From Cellvibrio sp. pealriver (GTDB taxonomy: Bacteria > Pseudomonadota > Gammaproteobacteria > Pseudomonadales > Cellvibrionaceae), in NCBI RefSeq assembly GCF_001183545.1, contig NZ_KQ236688.1, positions 337,139 through 401,138 of the forward strand: 64,000 nucleotides of DNA, given 5' to 3'. Below, piece after piece: positions 16,628 to 26,211 of the stretch. Numbering within the stretch: the first letter of the stretch is position 1; each line of letters begins with the position of its first letter. The translations under genes were made by a program, and so were the position numbers. The notes beneath the pieces were generated by a model. It was not told the DNA's origin. It saw only the letters and a program-made list of their open reading frames with translations, and ran no database searches.

Positions 16628-18102
16628 TGAGCCAGACCAATATGCCGCATGAGCTACCAAACACAGCACAAACCGCTGCGCAGAAAAAAATGACGCGCGA
16701 CCAGCTCTGGTTTGAAAAGCTCGGACGCTGGTTGGATAAATTGGGAATTCCTGCAAGCCGTATGATTGATAAGGCGTATGCGCGCTGGCTTGATCCATTG
16801 CATGAGCAACCCAAAGATTGGGTGACCGATTCGGATTGGGCGCGTTTGCAACAAGAACCGATTAAAGCGCGCTTGTTGTTGCGCATGATCGCGCTGATTA
16901 TTTTTATATTGTTAGTGTGGGCTGCGTTTGCACCTTTGGATGAAGTGGCGCGCGGTGAGGGTAAAGTAATTCCGTCATCGCAACTGCAAGTGATCCAGTC
17001 ATTTGATGGCGGTGTTGTGCAAGAGGTGTTGGTGCGCGAAGGGCAAATAGTCAACAAGGGCGACTTGTTGTTGCGTATTGATCCCACGCGGTTTATTGCG
17101 ACCTTTCGTGAAAATCGCGCGGAATATTTATCGTTGCAGGCGCGCGCTGCACGCTTGCAAGCATTGACCTCCAACAGTGAATTCACTTTGCCTGACGATT
17201 TATCGAGCGAGGCGCCGGATATCGCTTTGCATGAACGTAATCAGTATGAATTTAACCGCAAGGAATTAGACGAGCAATTAAGTATCGCCCGCAGCCAGCT
17301 GGATCAGCGTACCGAAGAATTAAATGAAGTCCGTGCAAAATTAACCCAGGCAACGCGCGCGCTGGAGTTGGCAACCCAGGAGTTAAATGTCACCAAACCT
17401 TTGTTGGCGAGCGGTGCTATTTCGGAAGTGGAAATTTTGCGCTTGGAAGGTGAGGTCGCGAATGCCAAGGGCGCGCGCGAGCAATCGCTTGCACAAGAAT
17501 CGCGTTTGTTATTGGCGATTGAAGAGTCGCAAGGAAAATTGCGCGAGACAGAATTGCAGGCGAATAACAAATGGCGTGCAGAATTATCGGATGTGTTGAG
17601 CAAAATCGCTGCGCTTACGGAGAGCAGTACTGGCCTTGCCGACAAAATTAAATTAGCCGAAATCCGTTCACCGGTGCGCGGTACTGTGCAACGTGTGTTT
17701 ACCAATACGGTAGGCGGTGTGGTGCAACCGGGGCACGAAGTGATTGAGATGGTGCCGCTGGATGATGATTTATTGGTGGAGGCGAAAGTGTCGCCCAAAG
17801 ATATTGCATTCCTGCACCCGGGGCAGGAGGCGATTGTGAAATTTACCGCCTACGATTTTGTTGTTTATGGCGGTTTGCGCGGAAAAGTGGAGCACATCAG
17901 CCCCGATACCATCACCGATGAAAAAGACCGCACGTTTTATATTGTGCGGGTGCGCACTGAACGCGCCGGTTTTGATCCAACACTGCCGATCATGCCGGGG
18001 ATGATGACGCAAGTGGATATTCTTACTGGCAAGAAAACCGTATTGGCGTATTTGTTAAAACCCGTGTTGCGCGCACAACAAAATGCGATGACTGAACGAT
18101 GA
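16627..18102 (+). CDS. lapC: HlyD-family membrane-fusion protein of the type I system (LapC)
   Basis: Periplasmic adaptor joining the ABC transporter to the TolC-type channel, 491 residues. The ATG overlaps the lapB stop by one base and has a GGGAGG ribosome site. A cytoplasmic N-terminus of ~75 residues precedes the membrane helix LLLRMIALIIFILLVWAAF. Then come a lipoyl half-motif (VVQEVLVREGQIVNKGDLLLRID), a long coiled coil (residues ~150-335), the second lipoyl half (LAEIRSPVRGTVQRVF), and the beta-barrel ending MPGMMTQVDILTGKKTVLAYLLKP, the standard HlyD signature at the C-terminus. The stop overlaps the next gene by four bases. Confidence 0.95.
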   Translation: MSQTNMPHELPNTAQTAAQKKMTRDQLWFEKLGRWLDKLGIPASRMIDKAYARWLDPLHEQPKDWVTDSDWARLQQEPIKARLLLRMIALIIFILLVWAAFAPLDEVARGEGKVIPSSQLQVIQSFDGGVVQEVLVREGQIVNKGDLLLRIDPTRFIATFRENRAEYLSLQARAARLQALTSNSEFTLPDDLSSEAPDIALHERNQYEFNRKELDEQLSIARSQLDQRTEELNEVRAKLTQATRALELATQELNVTKPLLASGAISEVEILRLEGEVANAKGAREQSLAQESRLLLAIEESQGKLRETELQANNKWRAELSDVLSKIAALTESSTGLADKIKLAEIRSPVRGTVQRVFTNTVGGVVQPGHEVIEMVPLDDDLLVEAKVSPKDIAFLHPGQEAIVKFTAYDFVVYGGLRGKVEHISPDTITDEKDRTFYIVRVRTERAGFDPTLPIMPGMMTQVDILTGKKTVLAYLLKPVLRAQQNAMTER

Positions 18103-18704
18103 GCCAACATTTGTTTATTGCGCCTGCGGATATCCAATCACCGCGTTGGCGGCAGGCATTCCCCACTGCGTTTTTTGCACAGGATGCAACGCTTCTGACG
18201 CACGCCGATTGCGTGTGGCTGCTGGTGCGCAACGATGACGATATGCGTGCGTTGCAATCTATCGCTGCGCACGGAAAAAAAATCATCGCCATGACCCAGA
18301 TCGAATCGGGCGAGCAAGCGCGCAGCGTATTGGAATCGGGCGCGAGCGGTTATGTGCATTATCTGGCGGCCGCTTCTGTGCTGGAGCAGGTTGCGCAAGT
18401 CGTCGCTGCAGGTGGTATGTGGTTGGGCGCGGACTTGATGCGCCAGCTGGTATTGGCAACCGCGCGCAGTTTGCCAGCGACCAAGCCGGTCAATGGCAAA
18501 CCGGTCGATTTAACCCAACTGACCAGCCGTGAGTTGGCGGTCGCCGAGCGGGTGGCGGCAGGCAAGACTAATAAAGAAGTCGCGCGCGAGCTGGATATCA
18601 CCGAGCGCACAGTGAAGGCTCATTTGGGTTCTGCATTTGAGAAGCTCAATGTGCGTGATCGTTTGCATCTGGTGTTGGTCATGTCGGGGCGGGCTGTCAC
18701 TTAA
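18099..18704 (+). CDS. LuxR/NarL-type regulator with degenerate receiver domain
   Basis: A 201-residue two-domain protein whose ATG overlaps the lapC stop (ATGA), so it is translated with the export genes. The C-terminal domain (~residues 145-201) is a clear LuxR helix-turn-helix: LTSRELAVAERVAAGKTNKEVARELDITERTVKAHLGSAF is the canonical pattern (quoted residue blocks: LTSRELAVAERVAAGKTNKE then VARELDITERTVKAHLG). The N-terminal ~110 residues have receiver-like alternation (VLESGASGYVHYLAAASVLE matches the last part of NarL receivers) but no acidic pair near the start and no aspartate after the third strand. It may therefore work without phosphorylation. A role in controlling the downstream adhesin is inferred from position. 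Confidence 0.88.
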   Translation: MSQHLFIAPADIQSPRWRQAFPTAFFAQDATLLTHADCVWLLVRNDDDMRALQSIAAHGKKIIAMTQIESGEQARSVLESGASGYVHYLAAASVLEQVAQVVAAGGMWLGADLMRQLVLATARSLPATKPVNGKPVDLTQLTSRELAVAERVAAGKTNKEVARELDITERTVKAHLGSAFEKLNVRDRLHLVLVMSGRAVT

Positions 18705-18831
18705 AACCTTTTTTGAAAAATCCTTCATTTTTTTGTCGTTATTCTTATAAGTAGATAAAAATAATCTGCTTATTGTCCTTTAGTCCAATGGCGTAATTTT
18801 CATCACTTACTAGACTGCCCAACATACCCTC

Positions 18832-18851
18832 AATGTGAGTTGGTTCACATT
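18832..18851. promoter_or_regulatory. consensus CRP/Vfr-type binding site before the adhesin gene
   Basis: AATGTGA-N6-TCACATT is a perfect palindrome containing TGTGA-N6-TCACA, the textbook CRP (cAMP receptor) site. It ends 22 bases before the adhesin ATG and just ahead of its GGAG ribosome site. Such proximity places it in the leader or at the transcription start, so repression or roadblock is more natural than simple activation. Confidence 0.75.
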
Positions 18852-18873
18852 CAATATGACCCGGAGTCAGTCT

Positions 18874-21800
18874 ATGAGTAATGCCGTTGCAACCGTTGCG
18901 TTCCTTCAAGGTCAAGCCTGGGCGAAAGCGCCTGATGGCAGCTTGCGCCCTTTGTCTGTGGGCAGTGTCCTGAATGATGATGAAGTGCTGGTCACCGCCC
19001 AAGGTGCCCAGGTGCAACTGGATTTTGGCAATGGTGAGCCTGTTGCCATCAACGGTGGTCAGGAAGTGGCCATGAGTCGCGACTTCAACGCTGACACGGC
19101 GACAACGGCAGATGAGGCCGAGTTGGATGGTGCCAGCGTAGACGAGGCGTTGACGGTTCTGGAGCAGGGCGGGGACCTGTTGGAAGAGTTGGAAGAAACT
19201 GCAGCAGGCAATAGCGGCGGTGGTGGCGGTTCCGATGGTGGCAACAGCTTTGTGCGCCTGAGTCGCACCCTGGAGTCAACGGACTCTCTGGCATTCAATT
19301 ATCAAGTGAGTTCGACAGGCGCTGGCGGAGCCGGAGAAAACGATGCGGGTGTCAGCGGTTACATCAACCGCGCTCCCGAAGCCATCGATCAAAGTTTGTC
19401 TGGTAATGAGGATGAAACCATTGCCGGCCAGATTATCGCCTCGGACCTGGAAGGCGATACGCTCACCTTCACTCTGGCTAGCGCACCGGTTAATGGCACT
19501 GTGGTGCTGGATGCTGCTACCGGCCAATTTATATTCACCCCCAATGCCAACTACAACGGCAGTGACAGTTTTGTCGTCACAGTGACCGACAGTCGCGGTA
19601 ATGCAACGACTACCACAATCAGTTTGACGATTGCGCCAGTGAATGACGCGCCTACCACCAATGACATCAACCTCACCACCGATGAAGACACGCCGGTGAA
19701 TGGTCAGGTGGTCGCGCAGGATATCGAAGGCGATACCTTGACCTATGTTGTATCTGGCCAACCAACCAGCGGTACTGTGACCCTTGATCCGGCAACCGGT
19801 GGGTTTGTGTACACCCCCAACCCCGACTTTAACGGTAGCGATAGTTTTGTTGTGACCATCAGCGATGGCAATGGTGGGACTGCGACCAGCACAGTGCGGA
19901 TTGGTGTGAATCCTGTCAACGATGCCCCGGTGAGTAGCGACCAAAACCTGGCAACACCGGAAGATACTCCGATTGATGGTCAAGTGACTGCCAGCGATGT
20001 TGATGGCGATACCTTGGCTTATAGCGTCTCTGGTCAGCCTGCTAACGGCACTGTCGTGCTTAACCCTGCAACGGGTGAGTTTACCTATACCCCTAACGCC
20101 AACTACAACGGCAGTGACCGCTTTGTGGTCACCATCAGCGATGGCAATGGCGGCACCACGACCAGCCTCATCAACATTGGTGTAACCCCGGTGAATGATG
20201 CGCCGGTGAGCAGCGACCAAAACCTCACAACGCCGGAAGATACTTCCATCAGCGGCCAAGTGGCTGCCAGTGATGTCGATGGCGATACCCTGGCCTACAC
20301 GGTTTCTGGCCAGCCAGCCAACGGTACAGTGACCCTGAACCCTGCCACCGGTGGATTCATCTACACCCCGAATCCGAATTACAACGGCAGCGACAGCTTT
20401 GTTGTCACCATTAGCGATGGCAATGGCGGCACCACAACCAGCCGTATCAACATCGGCGTAACACCGGTGAATGACGCGCCTACCGCAAGCAACCTTAACC
20501 TGACTACCCCGGAAGACACGCCCATTGGGGGCTCCATCAGCGCCGCCGATGTAGATGGTGACAGCCTGACCTTCTCGGTTTCCGGTGCTCCATCACAGGG
20601 TAGCGTCACACTGAACCCTGCCACAGGCAGTTTCACTTACACCCCGAATACGGGTTACAACGGCAGCGACAGCTTTGTGGTTACCATCAGCGATGGCAAT
20701 GGCGGCACTACCACTAGTGTCGTGTCTATCGGTGTGACACCGGTAAATGGCGCTCCCACGTCAAGCAACCTGAATTTGACCACCGATGAAGACGTACCGG
20801 TGAATGGCGCTATCAGTGCGAATGATCCTGATGGCGATACCTTGTCTTACAGCATCACAGGCAACCCGGCGAGTGGCACCGTGGTGTTGAACCCCGCAAC
20901 GGGCACATTTACCTATACCCCGAATTCTGGTTACACCGGTGGTGACAGCTTTGTGGTGACAATCAATGACGGTAACGGTGGTACTACTACCAGTACGGTC
21001 ACGATTGGTGTGAATCCGGTTATTCCCGTTAACCAGGCCCCGGTTGCAGTAGGCGATGCATTCACTGTTGCTGAAGGCGGCACCCTCACAGTGACCGCGG
21101 CCAATAAAATCACCTTGAATGACACTGATGCAGAGAGTGATCCATTAACGGCAATCCTGGTCACTGGCCCATCTAACGGTACATTGACTCTCAATGCCGA
21201 CGGCACTTTCACTTATGTTCATAACGGTAGTGAAACAACAACCGACAGCTTCACCTATAAAGTGAATGACGGTACCAGTGATAGTAATACCGTCACTGCG
21301 AGCATTAATGTGACACCTGATAATGATGCGCCGGTATCTTCCGACATCAACTTGACTATGGACGAAAACACCTCGGTCAGTGGCAGCATCAGTGCAAGCG
21401 ATCCGGACGGCGACCCTCTGCATTACTCGGTGAAAGGTGGCAACGCCCACGGCACTGTTATCATGAATCCTTCAACTGGTAACTTTATCTACACCCCTAA
21501 CCAAGACTACAGCGGAAGTGACAGCTTTGTCGTCACAGTGCGTGATGATAAGGGTGGCTCGGTAGACATCACTGTAAGCATTGTGGTTAACCCGATTAAT
21601 GATGCGCCTACTGCTGTGGATGATGCCGTGTCAGTACGTCAGGACACCTCGGTAACGGTGGCTGTGAAGGCAAACGATACCGACCCGGAAAACGACAGCC
21701 TCTCAGTGACTGGCGTTACCCAAGGTGTTCATGGTTCGGTGGTGATTGATGCGGTGACGGGCAATCCCATCTACACACCGAATGCCGGTTATGTTGGTAC

Positions 21801-24800
21801 TGACACCTTTACCTACACCATCGACGATGGCAATGGCGGCACTGACACCGCCAATGTGACGGTCACGGTGACTGCCAATACAGCACCTGTAGCAGTGGCC
21901 GATTCTATTACCTTGTTTGAAGGCGGTGTTGCCACGAGTCTGGATGGTGGTGCTACCAGTCTGCTGGCAAACGATACAGATGCCGACGGAAATCCGTTAA
22001 CAGCTATATTGGTTACTGGTCCAGCTCACGGAACCCTGACACTCAACGCCAACGGTACTTTCAGCTATATCCACGATGGCAGTGAAACCACGGTCGACAG
22101 TTTCACCTACAAAGTGAATGACGGTACTGTGGATGGTAATACCGTGACTGTTAACATCAATGTCACGCCGGTGAATGAAAAGCCGATCGCGGTTGATGAT
22201 TTCTACACAACGGCAGAAGATACACCCATTGTGTTCGATCTGGCTGATTGGCTGCTTAACGATTCGGACCCGGATGGCGATACCATTGCAGCATTCAGTG
22301 CGGGTGCAGTAGTCAATGGCACCTTGTCCTATGTGGGCGGCAAACTGACCTTTACCCCTAACGCTGAATACAGTGGCCCAGCGTCATTCAAGTACAGCAT
22401 TCATGATGGACATGGCAACACTGCCACAGCGACGGTTCACATCACTGTGACTAACGTGGATGACCCTAGTGTTTTGCTGGCTGATGTCGTCAATGCCAAT
22501 GAAGACACAGTGGCCAGTGGCAATGTGTTGTCCAATGACACCGACGTAGACAGCCCACTGCAAGTCGTCACCTTCGTTATGAATGGCACCGGCTATAGCG
22601 CTGGCGATCTGGTCAGTGTGCCGGGTATCGGCAGCCTGACTTTGCAAGCGAGTGGTGCCTTTACCTTTACGCCAGTAGCCAATTACAACGGTCCGGTTCC
22701 CCAGATTACCTACACCACCAATACGGGCCTTAGTAGCACACTCGATATCACTATTGACCCTGTCAATGATGCGCCGGTGGCCAATAATGACTCCATAACC
22801 ACCACCCAAAACGTGGCGGTGGAAATTACCCTTTCAGACCTGACAGCAAACGACACCGATATCGATGGCCACACTTTGACAGTGTTCGCCGCCGGTGCAG
22901 TAACTAACGGTTCCCTGGCTTATATCGGTGGCAAGTTGCACTTCATTCCTGCCAACAACTACACAGGCCCTGCTTCGTTTACATACAGCATCACTGATGG
23001 ACATGGCGGTACCAGCTCTGCAACGGTCAATATCACCGTCACTGCAGCACCTAATGTATTGCCTGAAACCAATGCGTTAACAGTTTCCGGCGATGAAGAC
23101 ACACTCATTACCGTCAACCTGTCGGGTAGCGACAGCGACGGTACCGTTGCGGGCTATGTCATCAAATCCCTTCCGGCCAATGGTTTGCTGTATAGCGATG
23201 CGGCTATGACCACCTTGGTGAATATTGGTGATCTGGTAACCGGCCCCGTGTATTTCAATCCAACCGCTGACTGGAACGGTAATACCAGCTTCAGTTACGC
23301 CACAAAGGATGATCAGGGGTCAGAAGATGCCACGCCTGCGACAGTAAGCATCACCGTCAACCCTGTGGCTGACCCAGCCCTGATCGGCTCAGGTACCGGT
23401 AGTGTGAAAGAGGATACTCTGGCGCAAACAACGACCAGTGGCACTCTGACTATCAGCGATGCCGATGCAGGCGAAGCTTCATTTAATGCCAGAACCAATA
23501 GCCCCGGCACTTACGGACATTTCTCGATTGATGCGGCGGGCAATTGGACTTACAACATTGATAACACCAACCCTGCTGTTCAGGCACTGAAAGAAGGTGA
23601 GATCAAGCAGGACACGTTCTCTGTCACCAGTCTGGATGGCAACAGCACGACAGTTACCATCACTGTGCTAGGTACTAACGATGGTCCTGTTGCGATGGCC
23701 GATACAGCCAGCGTCAACCAAGATACAGTCCTGACTCTTACCCCCGCGCAATTGTTGGTAAACGATACCGATTTGGATGGCGACACTTTGTCTATCGATT
23801 CCGTACAAGGGGCGGTTAATGGCACTGTGAATCTGGTAGGGGGTAACGTGGTATTCACCCCAACGGCGGGTTATCACGGCCCGGCATCCTTCACTTATAC
23901 CGTTATTGACGGCAAGGGCGGAAGCTCGACCGCCACCGTAAGTGTCACTGTTGCCAAATCCAACACAGCTCCCGATGCGGTAGACGACCCTGCAGGTTCA
24001 TCAGCGTATTCAGTTGCATTCGGCGATTTCTCTGCATCGGACTTGTGGACCAATGTAGACAGTAAAGGGATGACAGTTAACCTTTCAGGCTACAAGGCCG
24101 ACAATACAGCGGCATCTCTTTACATAGGCACCGTAGACGGTAATGCCAATACCCTTGGTATTCAGGGAACACCAAGAGGCACTTCTCTAGTGCCGGATCA
24201 GATTGAATACGATATTGCGACAGGAAAATCTGAAGCTTTGGTGATGACCTTCAATGGCAACCTCAATCAAGCCAATTTCAGTGTTAGCCGGCTGTTTCCG
24301 GGAGAAAACGGCGGTGAAGTGGGTGTATGGGAGGCGTACTTCGATGGTGTATTGGTGGCCTCAAGTACCTTTCGCTTATTGGGAAGCAGTGAACAGGGTA
24401 GTTTTAGCATCAATACCGGTAACGTTGTATTCAATAGTATTAAATTCAAGGCTTTGAGTACGGTCGACGGATCTGGCGATGGAGGTGATTACTTCCTGAC
24501 TGGATTCAGAGGTGCAGGTCCTGCCTCTATCAATGGCTCTCTTAAGGTGATTGAAGGTGTTGCAAATACCATCAGTGCTGCAAGCTTGCTTGCCAACGAT
24601 AGCGATCTGGATTTGGATACTCTGAGTATTTCAAGTGTGCAGGGAGCAGTGAATGGTACAGTGAGTTTGGTTGGTGGAAACGTCATGTTTACCCCTACCA
24701 GCGGCTACGTAGGCACTGCCAGTTTTACTTACACCCTGAGCGATGGCCACGGCGGTTCTGATACTGCAACCGTCAGCTTGTTGGTTGGACGCAGTAATCA

Positions 24801-26121
24801 GGCTCCTACCCTCGGTGACGATAGCAGTATGACCAAAATGAATACGGCCATCAGCATTCCCACTTCTGTTCTGCTTGCTAACGATTCTGATGCTAATGGG
24901 GATGCGATGACGCTCGTCAGTGTCCAGGGGGCTACTAATGGAACCGTTAGCTTATCAGGCTCAAATGTAGTCTTTACGCCTGTCACTGGATTTGAAGGTG
25001 CCGCCCGCTTTACCTACACCGTCCGTGATGCTCTTGGTGCAACCAGTACTGCCACCGTGAATGTCACCGTAGGCTCGGCAACTACACCTAGCATGGTTGT
25101 TACCAAATCACTGGTTGCAGTTGCCCATGGTACCGGTGGAACCAGTGTGAAATTCCCGATTATCACCAAGCTGGTGGATACCGATGGCTCAGAAACCCTT
25201 TCAATTAAAGTCAGCAATGTGCCAACAGGGCTGAGTTTTAATGCAGGAACCAATTTGGGTGGTGGCGTCTGGCAATTTACCGAAGCGGATCTGCCCAACC
25301 TGACATTAAACCTGCCAGGCAGCTATACAACACTTGCGACTAATCTGACTGTGCAAGTCACCTCTACCGAAATTAACGGTGGTGCAACAGCATCTGTATC
25401 GAATGTGGTGACATTGAAGGCAGCCTACACAACAGTAGATATCACCACCACAGAATCTGGTAATTACACAGGGTCATCTGCCAATGAATTTATTCAGGGT
25501 GGTAACGGCAATAATACGATTAACGCTAGCAGCGGTAACAACGTTGTTTATGGCGGTGCCGGTGATGACAACCTGAGTGCGGCGGCCGGTTCGGATGTCT
25601 TTTTTGGTGGTAGTGGTAATGACACCATCAATGCTGGCTCCGGGTCTGACCGTATCAGTGGTGGTTCAGGCAATGACACGCTTATTGGTGGAGATGCCGG
25701 TGAAAACTTTGTGGATGTCTTTGTCTGGTCACTGGGGGATCAGGGGGCAGCTGGTACGCCCGCGGTCGATACCATCCAAAATTTTTCAACAAGTGCAGCA
25801 GGCAGTAATACCGCTGGTGGTGATGTATTGGATCTGCGTGATTTGTTGCAAGGCGAATCGGTTGGGGCATCCAATGGTGCGGGCAATTTGGCCAACTATC
25901 TCCACTTTGAAATATCAGGGGGCAATACTATTATCCATATCAGTCATACAGGTGGGTTTGCGGCCGATAGCCATTCTGTTGGTGGAAGCTTCACCAGTGG
26001 TGCAGAGACACAGCAAATTGTATTGAGCGGTGTGAATCTGCAATCACTTTACAGTGGCGCTACAACTGATCAACAAATTATTACCCAGCTACTCAACAAT
26101 AATAAGTTGATTACTGATTAA
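18874..26121 (+). CDS. LapA-type giant biofilm adhesin with retention module and RTX tail
   Basis: Surface adhesin of 2415 residues exported by the adjacent type I system. The ATG at 18874 has GGAG seven bases upstream. Residues 1-~105 are a LapA-like retention module (VATVAFLQGQAWAKAPDG; NDDEVLVTAQGAQVQLDFGN). T109-A110-A111-G112 matches the TAAG site cleaved by LapG between the alanines, followed by a glycine linker. Then come about twenty cadherin-like/VCBS-like repeats: five or six near-identical 92-residue units first, then more divergent ones. Residues ~1705-1890 are a non-repeat, possibly lectin-like domain. The C-terminus has RTX nonapeptides (GGAGDDNL, GGSGNDTI, GGSGNDTL) and the VC_A0849-type secretion tail (VDTIQNFS, DVLDLRDLL). 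No cysteines were noticed. LapD and LapG lie downstream, so c-di-GMP-controlled release is expected. Confidence 0.94.
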   Translation: MSNAVATVAFLQGQAWAKAPDGSLRPLSVGSVLNDDEVLVTAQGAQVQLDFGNGEPVAINGGQEVAMSRDFNADTATTADEAELDGASVDEALTVLEQGGDLLEELEETAAGNSGGGGGSDGGNSFVRLSRTLESTDSLAFNYQVSSTGAGGAGENDAGVSGYINRAPEAIDQSLSGNEDETIAGQIIASDLEGDTLTFTLASAPVNGTVVLDAATGQFIFTPNANYNGSDSFVVTVTDSRGNATTTTISLTIAPVNDAPTTNDINLTTDEDTPVNGQVVAQDIEGDTLTYVVSGQPTSGTVTLDPATGGFVYTPNPDFNGSDSFVVTISDGNGGTATSTVRIGVNPVNDAPVSSDQNLATPEDTPIDGQVTASDVDGDTLAYSVSGQPANGTVVLNPATGEFTYTPNANYNGSDRFVVTISDGNGGTTTSLINIGVTPVNDAPVSSDQNLTTPEDTSISGQVAASDVDGDTLAYTVSGQPANGTVTLNPATGGFIYTPNPNYNGSDSFVVTISDGNGGTTTSRINIGVTPVNDAPTASNLNLTTPEDTPIGGSISAADVDGDSLTFSVSGAPSQGSVTLNPATGSFTYTPNTGYNGSDSFVVTISDGNGGTTTSVVSIGVTPVNGAPTSSNLNLTTDEDVPVNGAISANDPDGDTLSYSITGNPASGTVVLNPATGTFTYTPNSGYTGGDSFVVTINDGNGGTTTSTVTIGVNPVIPVNQAPVAVGDAFTVAEGGTLTVTAANKITLNDTDAESDPLTAILVTGPSNGTLTLNADGTFTYVHNGSETTTDSFTYKVNDGTSDSNTVTASINVTPDNDAPVSSDINLTMDENTSVSGSISASDPDGDPLHYSVKGGNAHGTVIMNPSTGNFIYTPNQDYSGSDSFVVTVRDDKGGSVDITVSIVVNPINDAPTAVDDAVSVRQDTSVTVAVKANDTDPENDSLSVTGVTQGVHGSVVIDAVTGNPIYTPNAGYVGTDTFTYTIDDGNGGTDTANVTVTVTANTAPVAVADSITLFEGGVATSLDGGATSLLANDTDADGNPLTAILVTGPAHGTLTLNANGTFSYIHDGSETTVDSFTYKVNDGTVDGNTVTVNINVTPVNEKPIAVDDFYTTAEDTPIVFDLADWLLNDSDPDGDTIAAFSAGAVVNGTLSYVGGKLTFTPNAEYSGPASFKYSIHDGHGNTATATVHITVTNVDDPSVLLADVVNANEDTVASGNVLSNDTDVDSPLQVVTFVMNGTGYSAGDLVSVPGIGSLTLQASGAFTFTPVANYNGPVPQITYTTNTGLSSTLDITIDPVNDAPVANNDSITTTQNVAVEITLSDLTANDTDIDGHTLTVFAAGAVTNGSLAYIGGKLHFIPANNYTGPASFTYSITDGHGGTSSATVNITVTAAPNVLPETNALTVSGDEDTLITVNLSGSDSDGTVAGYVIKSLPANGLLYSDAAMTTLVNIGDLVTGPVYFNPTADWNGNTSFSYATKDDQGSEDATPATVSITVNPVADPALIGSGTGSVKEDTLAQTTTSGTLTISDADAGEASFNARTNSPGTYGHFSIDAAGNWTYNIDNTNPAVQALKEGEIKQDTFSVTSLDGNSTTVTITVLGTNDGPVAMADTASVNQDTVLTLTPAQLLVNDTDLDGDTLSIDSVQGAVNGTVNLVGGNVVFTPTAGYHGPASFTYTVIDGKGGSSTATVSVTVAKSNTAPDAVDDPAGSSAYSVAFGDFSASDLWTNVDSKGMTVNLSGYKADNTAASLYIGTVDGNANTLGIQGTPRGTSLVPDQIEYDIATGKSEALVMTFNGNLNQANFSVSRLFPGENGGEVGVWEAYFDGVLVASSTFRLLGSSEQGSFSINTGNVVFNSIKFKALSTVDGSGDGGDYFLTGFRGAGPASINGSLKVIEGVANTISAASLLANDSDLDLDTLSISSVQGAVNGTVSLVGGNVMFTPTSGYVGTASFTYTLSDGHGGSDTATVSLLVGRSNQAPTLGDDSSMTKMNTAISIPTSVLLANDSDANGDAMTLVSVQGATNGTVSLSGSNVVFTPVTGFEGAARFTYTVRDALGATSTATVNVTVGSATTPSMVVTKSLVAVAHGTGGTSVKFPIITKLVDTDGSETLSIKVSNVPTGLSFNAGTNLGGGVWQFTEADLPNLTLNLPGSYTTLATNLTVQVTSTEINGGATASVSNVVTLKAAYTTVDITTTESGNYTGSSANEFIQGGNGNNTINASSGNNVVYGGAGDDNLSAAAGSDVFFGGSGNDTINAGSGSDRISGGSGNDTLIGGDAGENFVDVFVWSLGDQGAAGTPAVDTIQNFSTSAAGSNTAGGDVLDLRDLLQGESVGASNGAGNLANYLHFEISGGNTIIHISHTGGFAADSHSVGGSFTSGAETQQIVLSGVNLQSLYSGATTDQQIITQLLNNNKLITD
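19639..20742 (+). repeat. 276-bp tandem repeats in the adhesin gene
   Basis: Four consecutive units share a 276-bp (92-codon) period; unit starts (GTGAATGAYGCGCC) fall at 19639, 19915, 20191 and 20467. Divergent members precede and follow. Each encodes one cadherin-like domain with the blocks PEDTPI.G, ASDVDGDTL, NPATG.F.YTPN, NYNGSDSFVVTISDGNGGT. Near-identity at DNA level suggests recent expansion and makes copy number prone to change. Confidence 0.85.
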
Positions 26122-26142
26122 TAAAAAATGTTTATTGCGAAT

Positions 26143-26170
26143 AAAAATCCCGCACGACAGTGGGATTTTT
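26143..26170 (+). terminator. intrinsic terminator after the adhesin gene
   Basis: AAAAATCCC pairs with GGGATTTTT, with an inner CAC/GTG pair and a short loop, followed by T residues. It lies 22 bases after the adhesin stop. Confidence 0.85.
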
Positions 26171-26211
26171 TACGCGAACTTTTTTACAGAAGATTGTTGG
26201 TAGAGGGCTGT

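Noticed and set aside
19276..20259. Long open frame of 327 codons on the minus strand inside the adhesin gene
   Set aside because: It is antisense to repeat-coding DNA, where periodic codon use keeps the opposite frame open; the product is itself repetitive and has no recognisable features.
19639..26121. CRISPR-like array or mobile repeats
   Set aside because: The regular repeats are in-frame protein domain repeats without spacers; no cas genes occur in the window.
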